A stretch of DNA of 64,000 nt from Phoronis australis (GCA_002633005.1 NMRA01000199.1:522889-586888); one strand, 5' to 3'; positions 25,901 through 35,812 are shown, counted from the first letter of the stretch. Numbers and translations are program-made. The notes: a model not told the origin generated them from the sequence alone.

Positions 25901-28900
25901 ACTGGTTGCTATAACATGAATCAGAAGTTCAATTAATTTTCACTTTTATTTAAATGACACTTCAAAACAGAGACACTAAGACAAAACCTTAGTAAAACAC
26001 TGACCGGACAGGTTTGTTTTTGGAGACAAAAATTGACACACCCATGAACATTTTTGAATTCTCTCATCAATATCCATTCTCAAACTAATGTTGTGTTGGT
26101 TTGTGTGATGTCACGACAAGGGTTGGCGTATTTGACTGGTCGATTGTAAGAAGTGACCAATCAAATTCTCTGACTCTTGTCGTAAAGTCACACGCACCAA
26201 TCAAACGCAACACCAGTTTTAGAATGGATGCTGACAAGAGGATCTGAAAACCTTCATAGATACATCAGTTTTCGTCTCTGCGAAAAAGAACCCACACACT
26301 CAGCGTATCTCCGAGATGGATGAAATTACTTTGTGATTCAAGTGAAACATTAAAAACAAACATGGCAATTAAAAAAATAATAAAACTACAGGACAAGTTT
26401 TAGTAGCTATGTGGTCTTATTACACTAAACTGAGTTTATTTATTTATTTATTATTGTGATATTTAAAATAAGGNGACTCTTGTCGTAAAGTCACACGCAC
26501 CAATCAAACGCAACACCAGTTTTAGAATGGATGCTGACAAGAGGATCTGAAAACCTTCATAGATACATCAGTTTTCGTCTCTGCGAAAAAGAACCCACCC
26601 ACTCAGCGTATCTCCGAGATGGATGAAATTACTTTGTGATTCAAGTGAAACATTAAAAACAAACATGGCAATTAAAAAAAAAAAAAAAACTACAGGACAA
26701 GTTTTAGTAGCTATGTGGTCTTATTACACTAAACTGAGTTGGAGATAAATACAGTAGTGCAGCTGCCATGACGATTAAACAAACCCCTTACTCTGTTGTT
26801 GGACAAGTCAAGCCTTTCAAGAGGGTGTGCACCACCCTTTAACAAGGCGTTGGACAGCTCCACTAATCCAGCGTCTGTGAGCCTGTTACCACTCAGTTTC
26901 AGAGTGTGAGCCCGCAAGCCTTCACTCAGGGCCCTTGTTAATTCTGTCAAATCGTTGTCAGCAAGAGAACAGCCACTGAGACTGAGAGAGTCCAGTGTAC
27001 ATGATGAGCCTGAATAAGAAGAAATGAAGACGTCAGATTTATAGCAACTTCCAACCAATGATTTATATATAAATCTCTACATATTAAAGCACACAAAGAT
27101 GTAACAACTTTTAATTAATAACTGATACAAAGAAAAAACACAAAATTATAATTACTGCACAACAGCCTGTCACTTATTTCTAACATTCAACGAAAACAGG
27201 CCATAATCCAAGAAAATAAAATGGAAACAACTCAAAATATCTAACATATACAACACGTGGCTTTGCATGCAAGTATTATTTTTTCTTCTAAGGGTTGCAT
27301 TTCAAGTGTGTCCACTGGGTAAATACTGGCACTTGAATTGCAGCATTTAGCACTTAGTTCAAATCCCTGCAGTTTGAGTACTAAATTACATTTACTACAT
27401 CTCAAGATGTGTATCACTCATTACACAATCCAGCAATGCCACTTAATATATTAATCTAAGCCCAACTTTTTCCAAGCATAGCAGCCAAAACAACTATTTT
27501 CTTAACAAATCGTTTGCGACAACAGCTTTGGTAAAACAAGTGCAGTCATGTTCAAACTTGCTACTCAATACAATGGCGCAATACTTCATAGTTTGGATTG
27601 TCGACGTAATGTCACAATAGGTAATGACTGCAAATTTTAAAAGTTAAAAATAAATAAATACTGTACCAAATAGTTTCCCCAGTGCCTGTGTTCCTGACAG
27701 CTTTAGTCCATCTAAGACCAGAGTACTTAGACATGGCTTTTGCCCTGATATATACGTCGACAACTCGGGGAGACTGCCTGTCGACATCTTAACCTTCCTT
27801 AGGTTCAAGAGGTGCAACTTTGGCCAACGTCCAGTTTTAAGCTGGTCAGCTACACAACTGGCATCGTTGGAGCTTAATGACAATCTTTCAACATTGCTGA
27901 AACCGGTAGAACGGTCTGAAAAGATGAGAGGTATATGGGTGGGTTGGCAAAATATGCCTCCATTTATACGGTAACACAGACTCATTTTTTGAGATAACTG
28001 CCTTTATCTACAAAACACATCGCCAAGAAAAAAACTTCTAGGAAATGGGTACCTGTCACATCAAAGTAGTAAGTAATATAGAAACGAAGGAAAATGATTG
28101 GAAACCGATTACGGGCAATAGACTCTGAGCACCATGGTCGTTGTCACATTCAATGCATGTTTTTGGCCAGTTTCTTGTTACTGCTTGTCCCCAGCCCATG
28201 TTGTGACAGGCTTGAATGCTCTGACGAGTTTGGTGTGACAGACCCATACTGAGTATCTCTTAAAGTGGCTGTAAACTCGTCTTCCTTCATAAAATTCAAC
28301 TTTTTATTTAGACCACTCGCTGGTATGAAACTGGTCTGAAATTGTTCCTTAATCAAATTAGATGTGACTTTACAGCATTGAAAGAATTGACCGTTTGTTA
28401 TTGCTCCAAGACCAGGCACTACAAGTTGGCTTGTTGTGGCATCTTTCCATGCACCAAGCATGACCTCAAGAGAAACTGTCTGTTGTTTTCAAGCCCAGAA
28501 GAAAGGCAAGACCAATTTTATAGCAGGGAATGGTCTCAAACAAAAGTTTGCTCTTATGACAAAACACGGGTTTACACCGTAAGTTTGAACAGCTCTTTAA
28601 CACTTCGCTGTGTAGATGAGTGACACTAAGTGTATAAGTGAACGTGTAAGTCATCTGTAAAGTGAAGTTTTATAAGCCAACTGCTATTGTGCTAAAAATT
28701 TAGGGAACATAGTCGAGTCTCTATTGGTACTGTTCCACGTAACTGACCACAGAAACCTTGAACTTACCCCCGGTGGCATCAAACAGAGCATCCCAGGCCT
28801 GACTCGTCAACAAGGGGTTACTTTCCAAGTTTACATCTGTCAGCAGTGTCAGCATGCCAGCAACGCACTGTGCAAAGGCTGTCACGATGTTGTTTTGGAG

Positions 28901-31900
28901 ACCATTGTTGGCCACACTTAATGAACGTAGGTTGCTAGGGCTGGTGCAGGATGGCAGGCAAGCTGAAATCAATCACATGACATATATCCGGTCACACAAT
29001 TTGCGACTGGCACCCCAGCTGCAGCACCCCGATTTTAAGGTTGATGTGTTTTGTTATGAAAACTGTGTTTTGGTCCAATTATGACAAGCTAATACTCCAG
29101 TGTAATAACTTGACTGAAGCAGAAATAAGTTCACAGAGGAGTCTATCTGCCTCTTTACATGTCACAGAATCTTTTAGTCACAGATTATACAAACCACTGT
29201 CTGTGCACTTGAACTTACAGACATCCACTTCTCCTGGCTGAGTCACTTTCATGTTGTCACAGATAAGCTGGTCCAGCGATGGCTTATCCGCGCACACAAC
29301 GAGGAAGCGCAAAAACGCAGTAAACGAATGGACCTACAACCAAACGATGAAAAGATATACTGAATATCATTGGTTTCACCACTCGACTTATTCAGTAATT
29401 GTCTGAACACAACTGTTAACAATCTATTTAACAGCGTGACTACAGATTTTCCGTGACAAAATGTCTCAAATTCAGGTAGCAAGTGAAATTTTATTTTCAC
29501 ATTTTTTACATAAACAATAAGATGCACAATCTTATGCTTTAACACATTCAGTTCTGAATCATTGCTAGAATTTGACAATATTTTTCAAATGTAGGTAATC
29601 AATAACAACAATGTTATAAGAATTCGAAAAAGGAAAGGGACAATTTGGGCATTTACTTTTGTCCGGAATTAGAGGGACTTTACGGAAGTTGCATTCGTTC
29701 ACTAGAATGCCCCTCGTGCACAGTCAATTACACCCAACAAGTCAAATTTCCTTGTGCCAAGAGCTGACATTTGTAGAAAACTCACTCCTATTATTACTTG
29801 GATGGGCGCGAAGAATCAGGGAATACGAGTAGCAAATACACCATTACTGCTATTTTCGAGCAGACATTTCCAGCTGTGTTGAGCGCTGCACTCGTTGAAC
29901 GATAGCGAACAAGTGTTTTATAATCTCTGATGACGATTATCTAAATAGTAATCGCTTACTCAACAGACATTTCTGTGCATGATTCGTGCAATTTGAGCAT
30001 TGATCTCACAAAACAAAACCTAATAAGAACCAGAAGCAGGGACTACAACTCTAACCATATACAACAGTGTTCTATTTTCTGGTCACAAACCGGCATCAAC
30101 AGTAACATGGCATTTGTAGACAAAGGACGACAGAGTGCAGTTTGAAAATTATGACTGATCATCAACTGCACTGTGTTAAAATGATTTCTGTTACACATGT
30201 TGTATTTCTTGTCTTGCACATCATTTGACATAAACATTTGATGCTTTCAGCTTATCTTACAGGGCCTCAATTTTTGTGAGAAGTATGGTAAGTTAGTGCA
30301 ATAATGCCGAACAAATGACCAACCAAACCTTAGCTCTGCCAAACAAACGACCAACCGTACCTTATTTCCACTAACGTTCAGTGCAACGAGCGTGTTGTTT
30401 GAGCTTACAGCGTCTATCAACAAGTCGAAGGCATCTTCACACAGGCTGCAGTTCTTGAGTTCAAGGCAACTAATGGAGCACAGCGGGGCCTAGAAAAGGG
30501 TGAATAACGAAGTCGCGTTATTTCAATTTACAATTTCATAGTTGCACAGTACTGCACAGTCTTTATTGATTTTACTTAACTTTACCAATAAGGTAATTCT
30601 TCACTTACTTTTCAGAAAAAATCCAAGAATGCCATTTTTTCAAAGGCGAACAGACATGCTACAAATCATCAAAGTTTGCAAAAATGTCAATTTGTGCCAA
30701 CTGCACATTTACAAATCATGAAAATAATGAGTAGAATTTTCTTAATGACTATGCTTGTTGAGAAATTCAATAAAACTGAAAGTGAATAACACAGGAAGAA
30801 TTACCATAAATACAACACAGAATTCATCTGCTGTTTAACAACTTTGTTTTAAATGGTGTTTAGTTTCATTTTCTATGATTTTGGCTCTCATGTTTCACTT
30901 CTAACAAGGATAATATCAATTAAACCTGATGACCGAACAAAAAGAAATCAACTAACATAACTTGACTGCTCACAAAAGGAAATTCAAAAAAGTTTGTGGG
31001 GAAACTGCTACTGTCACCAAAAGCAGTTTGTGACTGCTCATTATCTTCGGGTCAGAGGCACCTTTATCGCTCCGGTTGAGCAAGATCTCCGGAGATTCTC
31101 TTGACGAAAAGTACTCTTTTGGTCCTCATTTATCAACACAAACATTTCATAATGCGTCATTCTCCGTAAATATCTGTTAGAATGGAGTTACCAGAGTAGC
31201 CCTCAGCTTAAGTCTAACAGAAGGACATGTTCAAGGCAATAGTCTGATACAACGTGCCCATATTTTGAGAACTAGTTAGATGGCTGTTATTCAGAGGAGA
31301 AAACTGATTCTCAAAATTCGAGCACGTTATATAAGACCATTACCAAGTTCATAGCACTTACACGGATGTAACTGGACAATTCTTGACCCACGACCTCACT
31401 GGTTAGAGAGTTGTTGCTCGTGTCAAGGTGACGCAGGGTATGGTTGTCGTGGACGTGTCGAAGAAATGCAGTCAAATCTGTACCTCCACAGCTATTGAAT
31501 CTATCACAATTGGAAAAACATATTACCATGAAACCTGTACAAAAAGCAAATGGTACAAATTGGCTCACATTTCACTATAATAACTACAAACAGCTAAAAT
31601 GACTAATTTAGGGTATGTTTCATGAAAAAGTGACTTCAGACTACAAAGAGAGGGATGGAGGGAGGGAGGGACGGTGGGAGAGAGCGAGGGAGGGAGAGAG
31701 GAAGGGANNNNNNNNNNNNNNNNNNNNNNNNNNNNNNNNNNNNNNNNNNNNNNNNNNNNNNNNNNNNNNNNNNNNNNNNNNNNNNNNNNNNNNNNNNNNN
31801 NNNNNNNNNNNNNNNNNNNNNNNNNNNNNNNNNNNNNNNNNNNNNNNNNNNNNNNNNNNNNNNNNNNNNNNNNNNNNNNNNNNNNNNNNNNNNNNNNGAG

Positions 31901-34900
31901 AGGGAGAGAGAGGGAGAGGGAGAGAGAGGGAGAGGGAGATTTGGTCTTACGCTCCCAATTCACAACTAGTGCATCATAGTTTAGAAATAATTCATAAAAA
32001 TTGTTTCAGTGACAGTTATGTGTATATTCTCGGAAACTGTGACTTTGCTCAAGTGTGATTTAATTATTTTTTCTGAAATAGTTATGTTGAGTGTAAGACC
32101 AAATTTCTGTCTTTAAGTCTAATGTCACTTTTCATGAAACATACCCCTGGGGTTCAAATCAGGTCTCTCTGTATTCGTGCAAGGGGAATCTGCAAAAGCT
32201 GTTAGGTGAACAATGAAGCCATGTCTAATAAAATGGGAGGCCTGCTTTGAATCCCAAACTGTAGAGTTTTGCATGGTCATTTATTAGAATAGTTTAGTTG
32301 AAATAATAACTTAATATATTCTTGTTTCCAAGTTAACAAAAAGGGATTGCTAACTGTAATCCGATTCGTTAACAATGGTAAATAAAGAGCAGCATACGTA
32401 GAAAACAAATTGCAATATAAAAGTAACATCACACCCACTCCAGCAGGTTTCATGTTTAAAACAGGAAGGTAACATATTCTTTGTCTACTCACTTCAAAGT
32501 TTTCAACGAGATATTAGTGGCAAGCGCCTGACCAACAGAGCGGGAGAAGTAATCTTTGCCTAAGTAATTGTCCGACACATCCAGATACTCAAGTGTGCAG
32601 TTCGTACTGAGCATTTTGCCAAGGCAAGCCTGAAATATAGCACATGTTATCATTCAAGAACAAAATCAAGTTATGTGATCTCTTAAAAGGCCAGTAAACC
32701 CACGCCAACAGTCCAACAAATTTTGACTTCGGTCACTCACTAATTGTAAAATCGGCCTCATCTTGTTTCTTGCCAGATTAGAAATGACCTCTAATCTTGA
32801 AAAGGCAATTAACAATTATTTGAGACTAGAGCTGTTGAGTTACTCATCATGGCGAGCTCATTTCAGTCACTGACGTAGTACAGCCATCAGGGGAATTTCA
32901 GATGATTTATTGTACAGTAACCAACTGTAATTCTGGCAAAGTATAAGAATGACAAGATTTTGCTTCAGGAGAGCAAACACACTTGTGCAGAAAGCTGACG
33001 TTTTCAATCCAAAGGCTATGTTTCATGAAAGTGGCTTAAGACTTAACACAGAAATTTGGTTTTATGCTCTACACAGCTATTTCAGAAAAACAATTCAATC
33101 CAGCAATAGAATCACACTTGTACAAAACGTCCAAAGTTGCTGAGAATATACACATAAAGTGCTACTTACTGAGAAAATTTCTTTAAAATATTCCTAGACA
33201 GATGCACTCCTAAATACATGCCTAAACCTTTATTCAGCAACTGTGAAGTAGAAGCAAATTTCTAAAAAATTAAAAATTAAGTCACCTTTCAAGAAACTGA
33301 CCCCTGCACATGATTTTTAGAAGCCTTAACTCAGTCCTAAATAATACACCTGTCAAGGAATTACAAAAATGTACACAAATGAAAATATTAAAATTGCCAC
33401 AAGGGGGCACAGTGGTAGTCAGATCCATCCGAAAGATGTTTTCATTCATTGTCACCTCCACAGGAATACACTTGCCAACTTTCATAAAGATCGTCCATAG
33501 GGTTTTAGAGATCTATACAGTGGCGGATGCTGAACATCGGATGCCAATACAGTTATGCCGGCAATATAAAGTCACATTATGTTGACGTGGGTGTGTAAAA
33601 CAATGCAAACTGTATATTAAGAAAAAAATTACAATATTCATAACGAATCACCGCAAAATCTGGCCAGTTAGTTGAAATATGAGCAAGACCCACACAGAAA
33701 ATGAAAACTTCCATCAACGCAGCATAGTTTTCCAAGATTTACATTGAATAGATACAGTGTGATGTAAAATCTCACCAATTTTGGACAAAAGTATTGCTAG
33801 AATTGATTTTCGTTCCTTCATTTGTCTAAGACTACAAATTAAAAAATTTAAAACTGATGTTACGACCGTCTTAAGCAAGATGTACACACTTGACATGAAA
33901 CAGGCCCCTGGAATGGAGGTCATTTCATACTTACCGCACAATCAACGTCAGTCGAATTACCGGCCAAGTTAAGCTTCAAAATTTGTGTGTTGTTGGCCAA
34001 GGAGAGAACAACAACTCTAAAAGCCTGTGGCCCCATCTTACACTCCGCTAAGTCAAGGTCCTGTCCAAAATAAATCACCACGAATCAAATTAGTCTAGTG
34101 CACTTCTAAACGTGACCAACAATACACAGTACTAGGACACTGCCACGGTTGCTATCAGTAAGATCTCAAAAATGGGAAAAATGAGTGGTGACGGACAAAG
34201 CGCTGTAAAATCGTACAAGGAACCCTGTGGACACCACCACATGCGAGGTGCTTTTTTGCTTGAAATCGCCCATAAAAACAGGCAGTAGAGAACTCTGCTT
34301 TTCCAATTTTCACAAGTGTTGGCAACCAAGTTGTAGCAACATATGAAAAGAGGACGTAATATGTGGAGAACACTGACTTCAACAATTTACACAAAAGTTC
34401 AATACGTTCTTTTTTAAAACCCAAAGCATTAATCATCTATTTTCTTTTACTCTTTTGGCTTGAAACCAGACCTGTCAAAACATTACCAAGCAAGTTCTAT
34501 GCAACAAATACTTTGACTGCATATGTCAGAAAGTTCAAAAACTGAAACAAATATAGTTCACCTCGATATCACGTTTAAAGTTTTGTGATATCTGTACCAC
34601 TTACCGTCAAATTGTCCAATTTCCCCAACACAGGCTTCAGGGCTACACTGGGAGGAAGCGTGCGCGACAGCCTCATGCTATGGACAAGATGTGAAACTCG
34701 TTCTAACACGCTATCTTCTTGTACTAGTTGGCAAACGGCTCTCATGGCGGCATTGAATTTTACCTGCGCACTTTCCTGCATCGCCACCGAATCATCCATG
34801 TTTGCATTATTAACATTACTATTAACCCCATCATTTTTTGTACCAGCATGTGATTCTTTACATAACTGTCCATCATTACTCTTTACATTCTCATCGTTAT

Positions 34901-35804
34901 CTATGCTGTCATCAGAACGACTCATTTTCATTATTGTCAACGAGGTAACGCTTTGTGTGCTGATGTTGATCTCCCCTCTCTCAACATGTAGATTTTCGCA
35001 GGTCAAAACAGATTCGGAGGATTCTGACTCAACAACTTTTTCAACAGGACTAGACACTTGGACAGTGCCGAGAGAAGGCTGGTTGCTCTCTGTCTCACTA
35101 TGACCACATGTCGTCTCCATGGGCTCCTGTAAATACAGCCTATAAATTGTTGTTACAGACGGATCACCAACATCCCCGTAGTTATTTTCCGAGATTGTTG
35201 CATGAGCATCTATTAATTCTTCTGGTGAATTAACGCCATCATTACTCGGCATTTCAAAGACTTTGCTTGTAATCCTCACCTTGTGGACAGACGGGTCGCT
35301 AGCAGTAACCAAATTGTCATCTAGTTGCTCTCCACAGCATATGTCACCGGTCAATGGTTCACCACAACCATCAGTTGTATTGTAGCAGGCAGAATTATTT
35401 CTGCTATGCTGATGTGACGCGAGCGTCGGCTGGTCCGGAATCACGATACTCTGCATAGAGATCTTTACACGGTGTATTCCAGCTCTGTTGGGATCACCTG
35501 CAGCAGGAAGCTTGCTGTTCTCCTCATTAAGGTTATTGCAACCATCATGAAGCTTATCTTTAAACAGCTCGCAACTGTCTTTGGTCTGAGCCACCGCAGT
35601 GTCAATATTCAAAGAGGCTGTGTCTGTGACTGTGCTAATGCCACTCAAATTCTCTTGTGCTTGGTCAACCTGCAACAGATGCCCATTGTCCACATGTGAC
35701 GCCGGGTCCTCCCCACGGGGCTTGGCTGTGCTGGAGCCATTTGTGTTAGGCTCCCTTATGATGACTGACTGCGTCTCGTTCAGTTTGCCAGCACCACAAC
35801 CCAT
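19839..35804 (-). CDS. LRR-A: N-acylated, leucine-rich-repeat protein with C-terminal RRM-like domain (18 exons)
   Basis: Gene model read by eye: 18 coding exons, all with AG/GT borders and compatible phases, total 3531 nt, 1176 residues plus stop. Residues 1-400 (exon 1) are polar and disordered and begin MGCGAGK, with Gly2 for myristoylation and Cys3 for possible palmitoylation, predicting membrane attachment. Residues 401-913 (exons 2-11) hold LRRs of the ribonuclease-inhibitor type, such as LEYLDVSDNYLG, LRSLSVANNGLQ and LERLDLSNNR, each exon covering roughly one or two repeats. Exons 12-14 are a linker. Exons 15-17 (about 1030-1120) look like an RRM: AIYMTGLP matches RNP2 and NGIAWVLM resembles RNP1. 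The last 48 residues are a basic helix ending GRIW. It is the inverted paralogue of the gene starting at 44728. I do not recognise a named orthologue. The function is unknown; LRR arrays of this type usually bind proteins, and the RRM-like fold may bind RNA or protein. Confidence 0.85.
20754..20842 (-). CDS. LRR-A exon 17 (end of RRM-like domain)
   Basis: 89 nt, phase 0 to 2, acceptor tttctag, donor aa|gtgagt. Encodes AKLFGSCFTISKLSVTIDD; FTISKLSV would be the last beta strand. Confidence 0.85.
20861..21300. repeat. Two tandem copies of a 220-bp unit in LRR-A intron 16
   Basis: Unit one 20861-21080, unit two from 21081; both start taaaggacatgagaaggctg and differ at only a few positions (for example agtataacat versus agtatagcat). 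It lies between exons 16 and 17, immediately beyond exon 17's acceptor. Confidence 0.92.
21629..21724 (-). CDS. LRR-A exon 16 (RRM-like, RNP1 part)
   Basis: 96 nt, phase 0 to 0, acceptor gccacag, donor cag|gtaagc. Encodes NNGIAWVLMSDEDSCQRAV. NGIAWVLM resembles RNP1 (Lys/Arg-Gly-aromatic-Ala-aromatic-Val), with Ile and Trp at the aromatic positions, followed by the usual second helix with Ala-Val. Confidence 0.87.
21882..22125 (+). mobile_element. tRNA-derived SINE
   Basis: The head has a box A (agtggcacagtgg, 21889-21901) and a box B (ggttcgagtcc, 21936-21946) with normal spacing, as in a tRNA gene, but it continues into an unrelated body to about 22125 and does not fold as a full tRNA. The 3' limit and target duplication were not resolved. 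Confidence 0.65.
22702..22861. repeat. Four copies of a 40-bp tandem repeat
   Basis: Unit of the form tttgtttctttgatgtataa + atacaggtttatagcagctt, with few substitutions between copies. In LRR-A intron 15, close to the donor of exon 15. Confidence 0.95.
22899..23024 (-). CDS. LRR-A exon 15 (RRM-like, RNP2 part)
   Basis: 126 nt, phase 0 to 0, acceptor ctttcag, donor aag|gtgagt. Encodes RQKAIYMTGLPSSVSINKLE, where IYMTGLP fits the beta-1 RNP2 pattern (hydrophobic, aromatic, hydrophobic, x, Asn/Gly, Leu) followed by a helix and a beta-2-like VEEVCLMK. A 40-bp tandem repeat begins 37 bp beyond the donor. Confidence 0.88.
23337..23413 (-). CDS. LRR-A exon 14
   Basis: 77 nt, phase 1 to 0, acceptor gtttcag, donor aag|gtaagt. 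Encodes EACRLTSAEWNEII and a lysine-ended tail leading into the RRM-like domain. Confidence 0.85.
23813..23929 (-). CDS. LRR-A exon 13
   Basis: 117 nt, phase 1 to 1, acceptor ctcacag, donor aatg|gtaagc. Encodes ALITDFSLERKPWLSLSEAL, probably helical. No family recognised. Confidence 0.85.
24471..24611 (-). CDS. LRR-A exon 12
   Basis: 141 nt, phase 1 to 1, acceptor gctacag, donor cctg|gtgagt. Encodes a post-LRR linker, DEVSQLEDNMLQRGDDHY then a Pro/Leu-rich stretch. LRR-B exon 13 (138 nt) is the last counterpart inside the window. Confidence 0.87.
24648..24715. repeat. Two copies of a 34-bp tandem repeat
   Basis: Both copies read aaaaggcttgagtcct ... atgtacagcacaagcc with two or three differences. 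In LRR-A intron 11, just beyond the acceptor of exon 12. Confidence 0.9.
25221..25355 (-). CDS. LRR-A exon 11 (last LRR)
   Basis: 135 nt, phase 1 to 1, acceptor tttgcag, donor ctag|gtttgt. Encodes GLIALVGCLGRPPLKKLGL, then an acidic stretch (LDEEDMNEVF) and KLAKTLG. LRR-B exon 12 (141 nt) ends in the similar KLASILG. Confidence 0.88.
25687..25783 (-). CDS. LRR-A exon 10 (LRR)
   Basis: 97 nt, phase 0 to 1, acceptor ttttgcag, donor attg|gtgggt. Encodes GCDGAKAISQVF and IETLLLPYNCIG. It was found by asking for a counterpart to LRR-B exon 11; without it the frame of the next exon would hit a stop. The LRR-B exon is 100 nt and ends in NCIG too. Confidence 0.85.
25990..26330. mobile_element. Diverged foldback MITE in LRR-A intron 9
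   Basis: The left half (gtttttggagacaaaaattg ... atatccattctcaaac ... tgatgtcacgacaagg) is inversely repeated in the right half (gactcttgtcgtaaagtcac ... ttagaatggatgctgac ... gtttt-cgtctctgcg) around a centre near 26140. Arms are about 150 bp and noticeably diverged, so this is an older insertion. Confidence 0.65.
26172..26436. repeat. Copy 1 of a near-identical 265-bp duplication
   Basis: Starts gactcttgtcgtaaagtcac and ends acactaaactgagtt. The second copy is at 26475-26740 and differs only by a base or two and by poly-A length. Confidence 0.9.
26474..26474. other. Single-N assembly gap
   Basis: One ambiguous base sits exactly at the start of the second duplicate copy, which suggests a scaffold join between two overlapping contigs or alleles. 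Confidence 0.9.
26475..26740. repeat. Copy 2 of the near-identical duplication
   Basis: See 26172-26436. Its position directly after the N, and its poly-A length difference, point to an assembly artefact (two alleles placed in tandem) rather than a biological duplication. Confidence 0.85.
26792..27009 (-). CDS. LRR-A exon 9 (LRR)
   Basis: 218 nt, phase 1 to 0, acceptor tattcag, donor aga|gtaagg. Encodes LDSLSLSGCSLADNDL, HTLKLSGNRLTDAGL and LERLDLSNNR, the most canonical ribonuclease-inhibitor-type repeats in the protein. A near-identical sequence duplication beside a single N lies just left of it but does not touch the exon. Confidence 0.92.
27667..27915 (-). CDS. LRR-A exon 8 (LRR)
   Basis: 249 nt, phase 1 to 1, acceptor ttttcag, donor gtacag. 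Encodes VERLSLSSND, LHLLNLRKVKM and LSTLVLDGLKLSG, three repeats. LRR-B exon 9 is 270 nt in the same place. Confidence 0.9.
28768..28962 (-). CDS. LRR-A exon 7 (LRR)
   Basis: 195 nt, phase 1 to 1, acceptor atttcag, donor gtaagt. Encodes NLRSLSVANNGLQNNIV and LTDVNLESNPLLTSQ, two repeats. LRR-B exon 8 is also exactly 195 nt. Confidence 0.9.
29219..29333 (-). CDS. LRR-A exon 6
   Basis: 115 nt, phase 0 to 1, acceptor ttgtag, donor gtaagt. Encodes FTAFLRFLVVCADKPSLDQL. It lacks a clear Leu-x-Leu core, so it may be a divergent repeat. LRR-B exon 7 (118 nt) matches in position and phase. Confidence 0.85.
30361..30489 (-). CDS. LRR-A exon 5 (LRR)
   Basis: 129 nt, phase 0 to 0, acceptor ttctag, donor aag|gtacgg. 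Encodes CLELKNCSLCEDAF and LVALNVSGNK. Counterpart in LRR-B is 126 nt (56606-56731). Confidence 0.88.
31362..31500 (-). CDS. LRR-A exon 4 (LRR)
   Basis: 139 nt, phase 2 to 0, acceptor gtgatag, donor gtaagt. Encodes LRHLDTSNNSLTSEVV. Counterpart in LRR-B is 142 nt. The intron on its right contains an assembly gap and two related MITEs. Confidence 0.9.
31611..32146. mobile_element. MITE with GA-rich core in LRR-A intron 3
   Basis: Terminal inverted repeats: left gggtatgtttcatgaaaaag, right complement of gggtatgtttcatgaaaagt. A second inner pair is ggtcttac near 31944 and gtaagacc near 32094. The core is a purine repeat interrupted by the assembly gap. The family recurs at 33014-33306. Confidence 0.75.
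31641..31939 (+). repeat. (GGGA/GAGA)n purine microsatellite with 190-N gap
   Basis: Repeats of ggga and gagag flank N bases at 31708-31897. The true length is unknown. Open frames through this block are artefacts of the repeat. Confidence 0.95.
32493..32629 (-). CDS. LRR-A exon 3 (LRR)
   Basis: 137 nt, phase 0 to 2, donor gtgagt. Encodes LEYLDVSDNYLGKDYF. Same length and phase as LRR-B exon 4 (54934-55070). Confidence 0.9.
33014..33306. mobile_element. Second copy of the same MITE family
   Basis: Left end ggctatgtttcatgaaagtg, then cagaaatttggttttatg and gctatttcagaaaaac, which match the inverse of the right half of 31611-32146. The right end caagaaactgacccctg is a diverged inverse of the left. 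A third end fragment (gacatgaaacaggcccctgg) is near 33892. Confidence 0.65.
33365..33545 (-). repeat. Dispersed repeat family C, copy 1
   Basis: Read on the minus strand it contains cggatggatctgactacc and cttgtggcaattttaa, which match cagatggatccgactact and ctagtggcaattttag at 51160-51210. Probably the end of a retroelement; not classified. Confidence 0.5.
33752..33830 (+). repeat. Dispersed repeat family A, partial copy
   Basis: Starts gtaaaatctcaccaattttg and continues gacaaaagtattgctag; the second half of the family is missing. Confidence 0.45.
33935..34060 (-). CDS. LRR-A exon 2 (LRR)
   Basis: 126 nt, phase 0 to 0, acceptor ggacag, donor gcg|gtaagt. Encodes DLDLAECKMGPQAF ... LKLNLAGN, one leucine-rich repeat and the start of the next. 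Its counterpart in LRR-B is exactly the same length (52167-52292). Confidence 0.9.
34605..35804 (-). CDS. LRR-A coding exon 1 (disordered N-terminus)
   Basis: 400 codons from the ATG to donor acg|gtaagt, phase 0. It starts MGCGAGKLNE. The region is rich in Ser, Asn and Asp. Three similar segments, GDPNRAGIHRVKI (103-115), SDPSVHKVRI (169-178) and GDPSVTTIYRLYL (213-225), are each followed by a hydrophobic-x-Pro motif, suggesting a repeated short linear motif. The last 55 residues (FNAAMRAVCQLV ... HLVHSMRLSRTLP) match LRR-B exon 2, so the paralogue has an intron that is absent here. Confidence 0.9.
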
Positions 35805-35812
35805 TATGTATC
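35805..35812 (-). promoter_or_regulatory. 3' splice site 7 nt upstream of the LRR-A ATG
   Basis: On the minus strand ttgattacag is followed by 7 nt and then the ATG. This implies a non-coding 5' exon further right, within 35.8-44.7 kb. LRR-B has the same arrangement (44709). No upstream exon could be identified confidently. Confidence 0.6.

Noticed and set aside
31615-32058. Open frames of 100-147 codons through the GA repeat and N gap
   Set aside because: They are made of a microsatellite and undetermined bases; no splice or coding context.
34585-35103. Plus-strand frame of 172 codons
   Set aside because: Antisense shadow of LRR-A exon 1.
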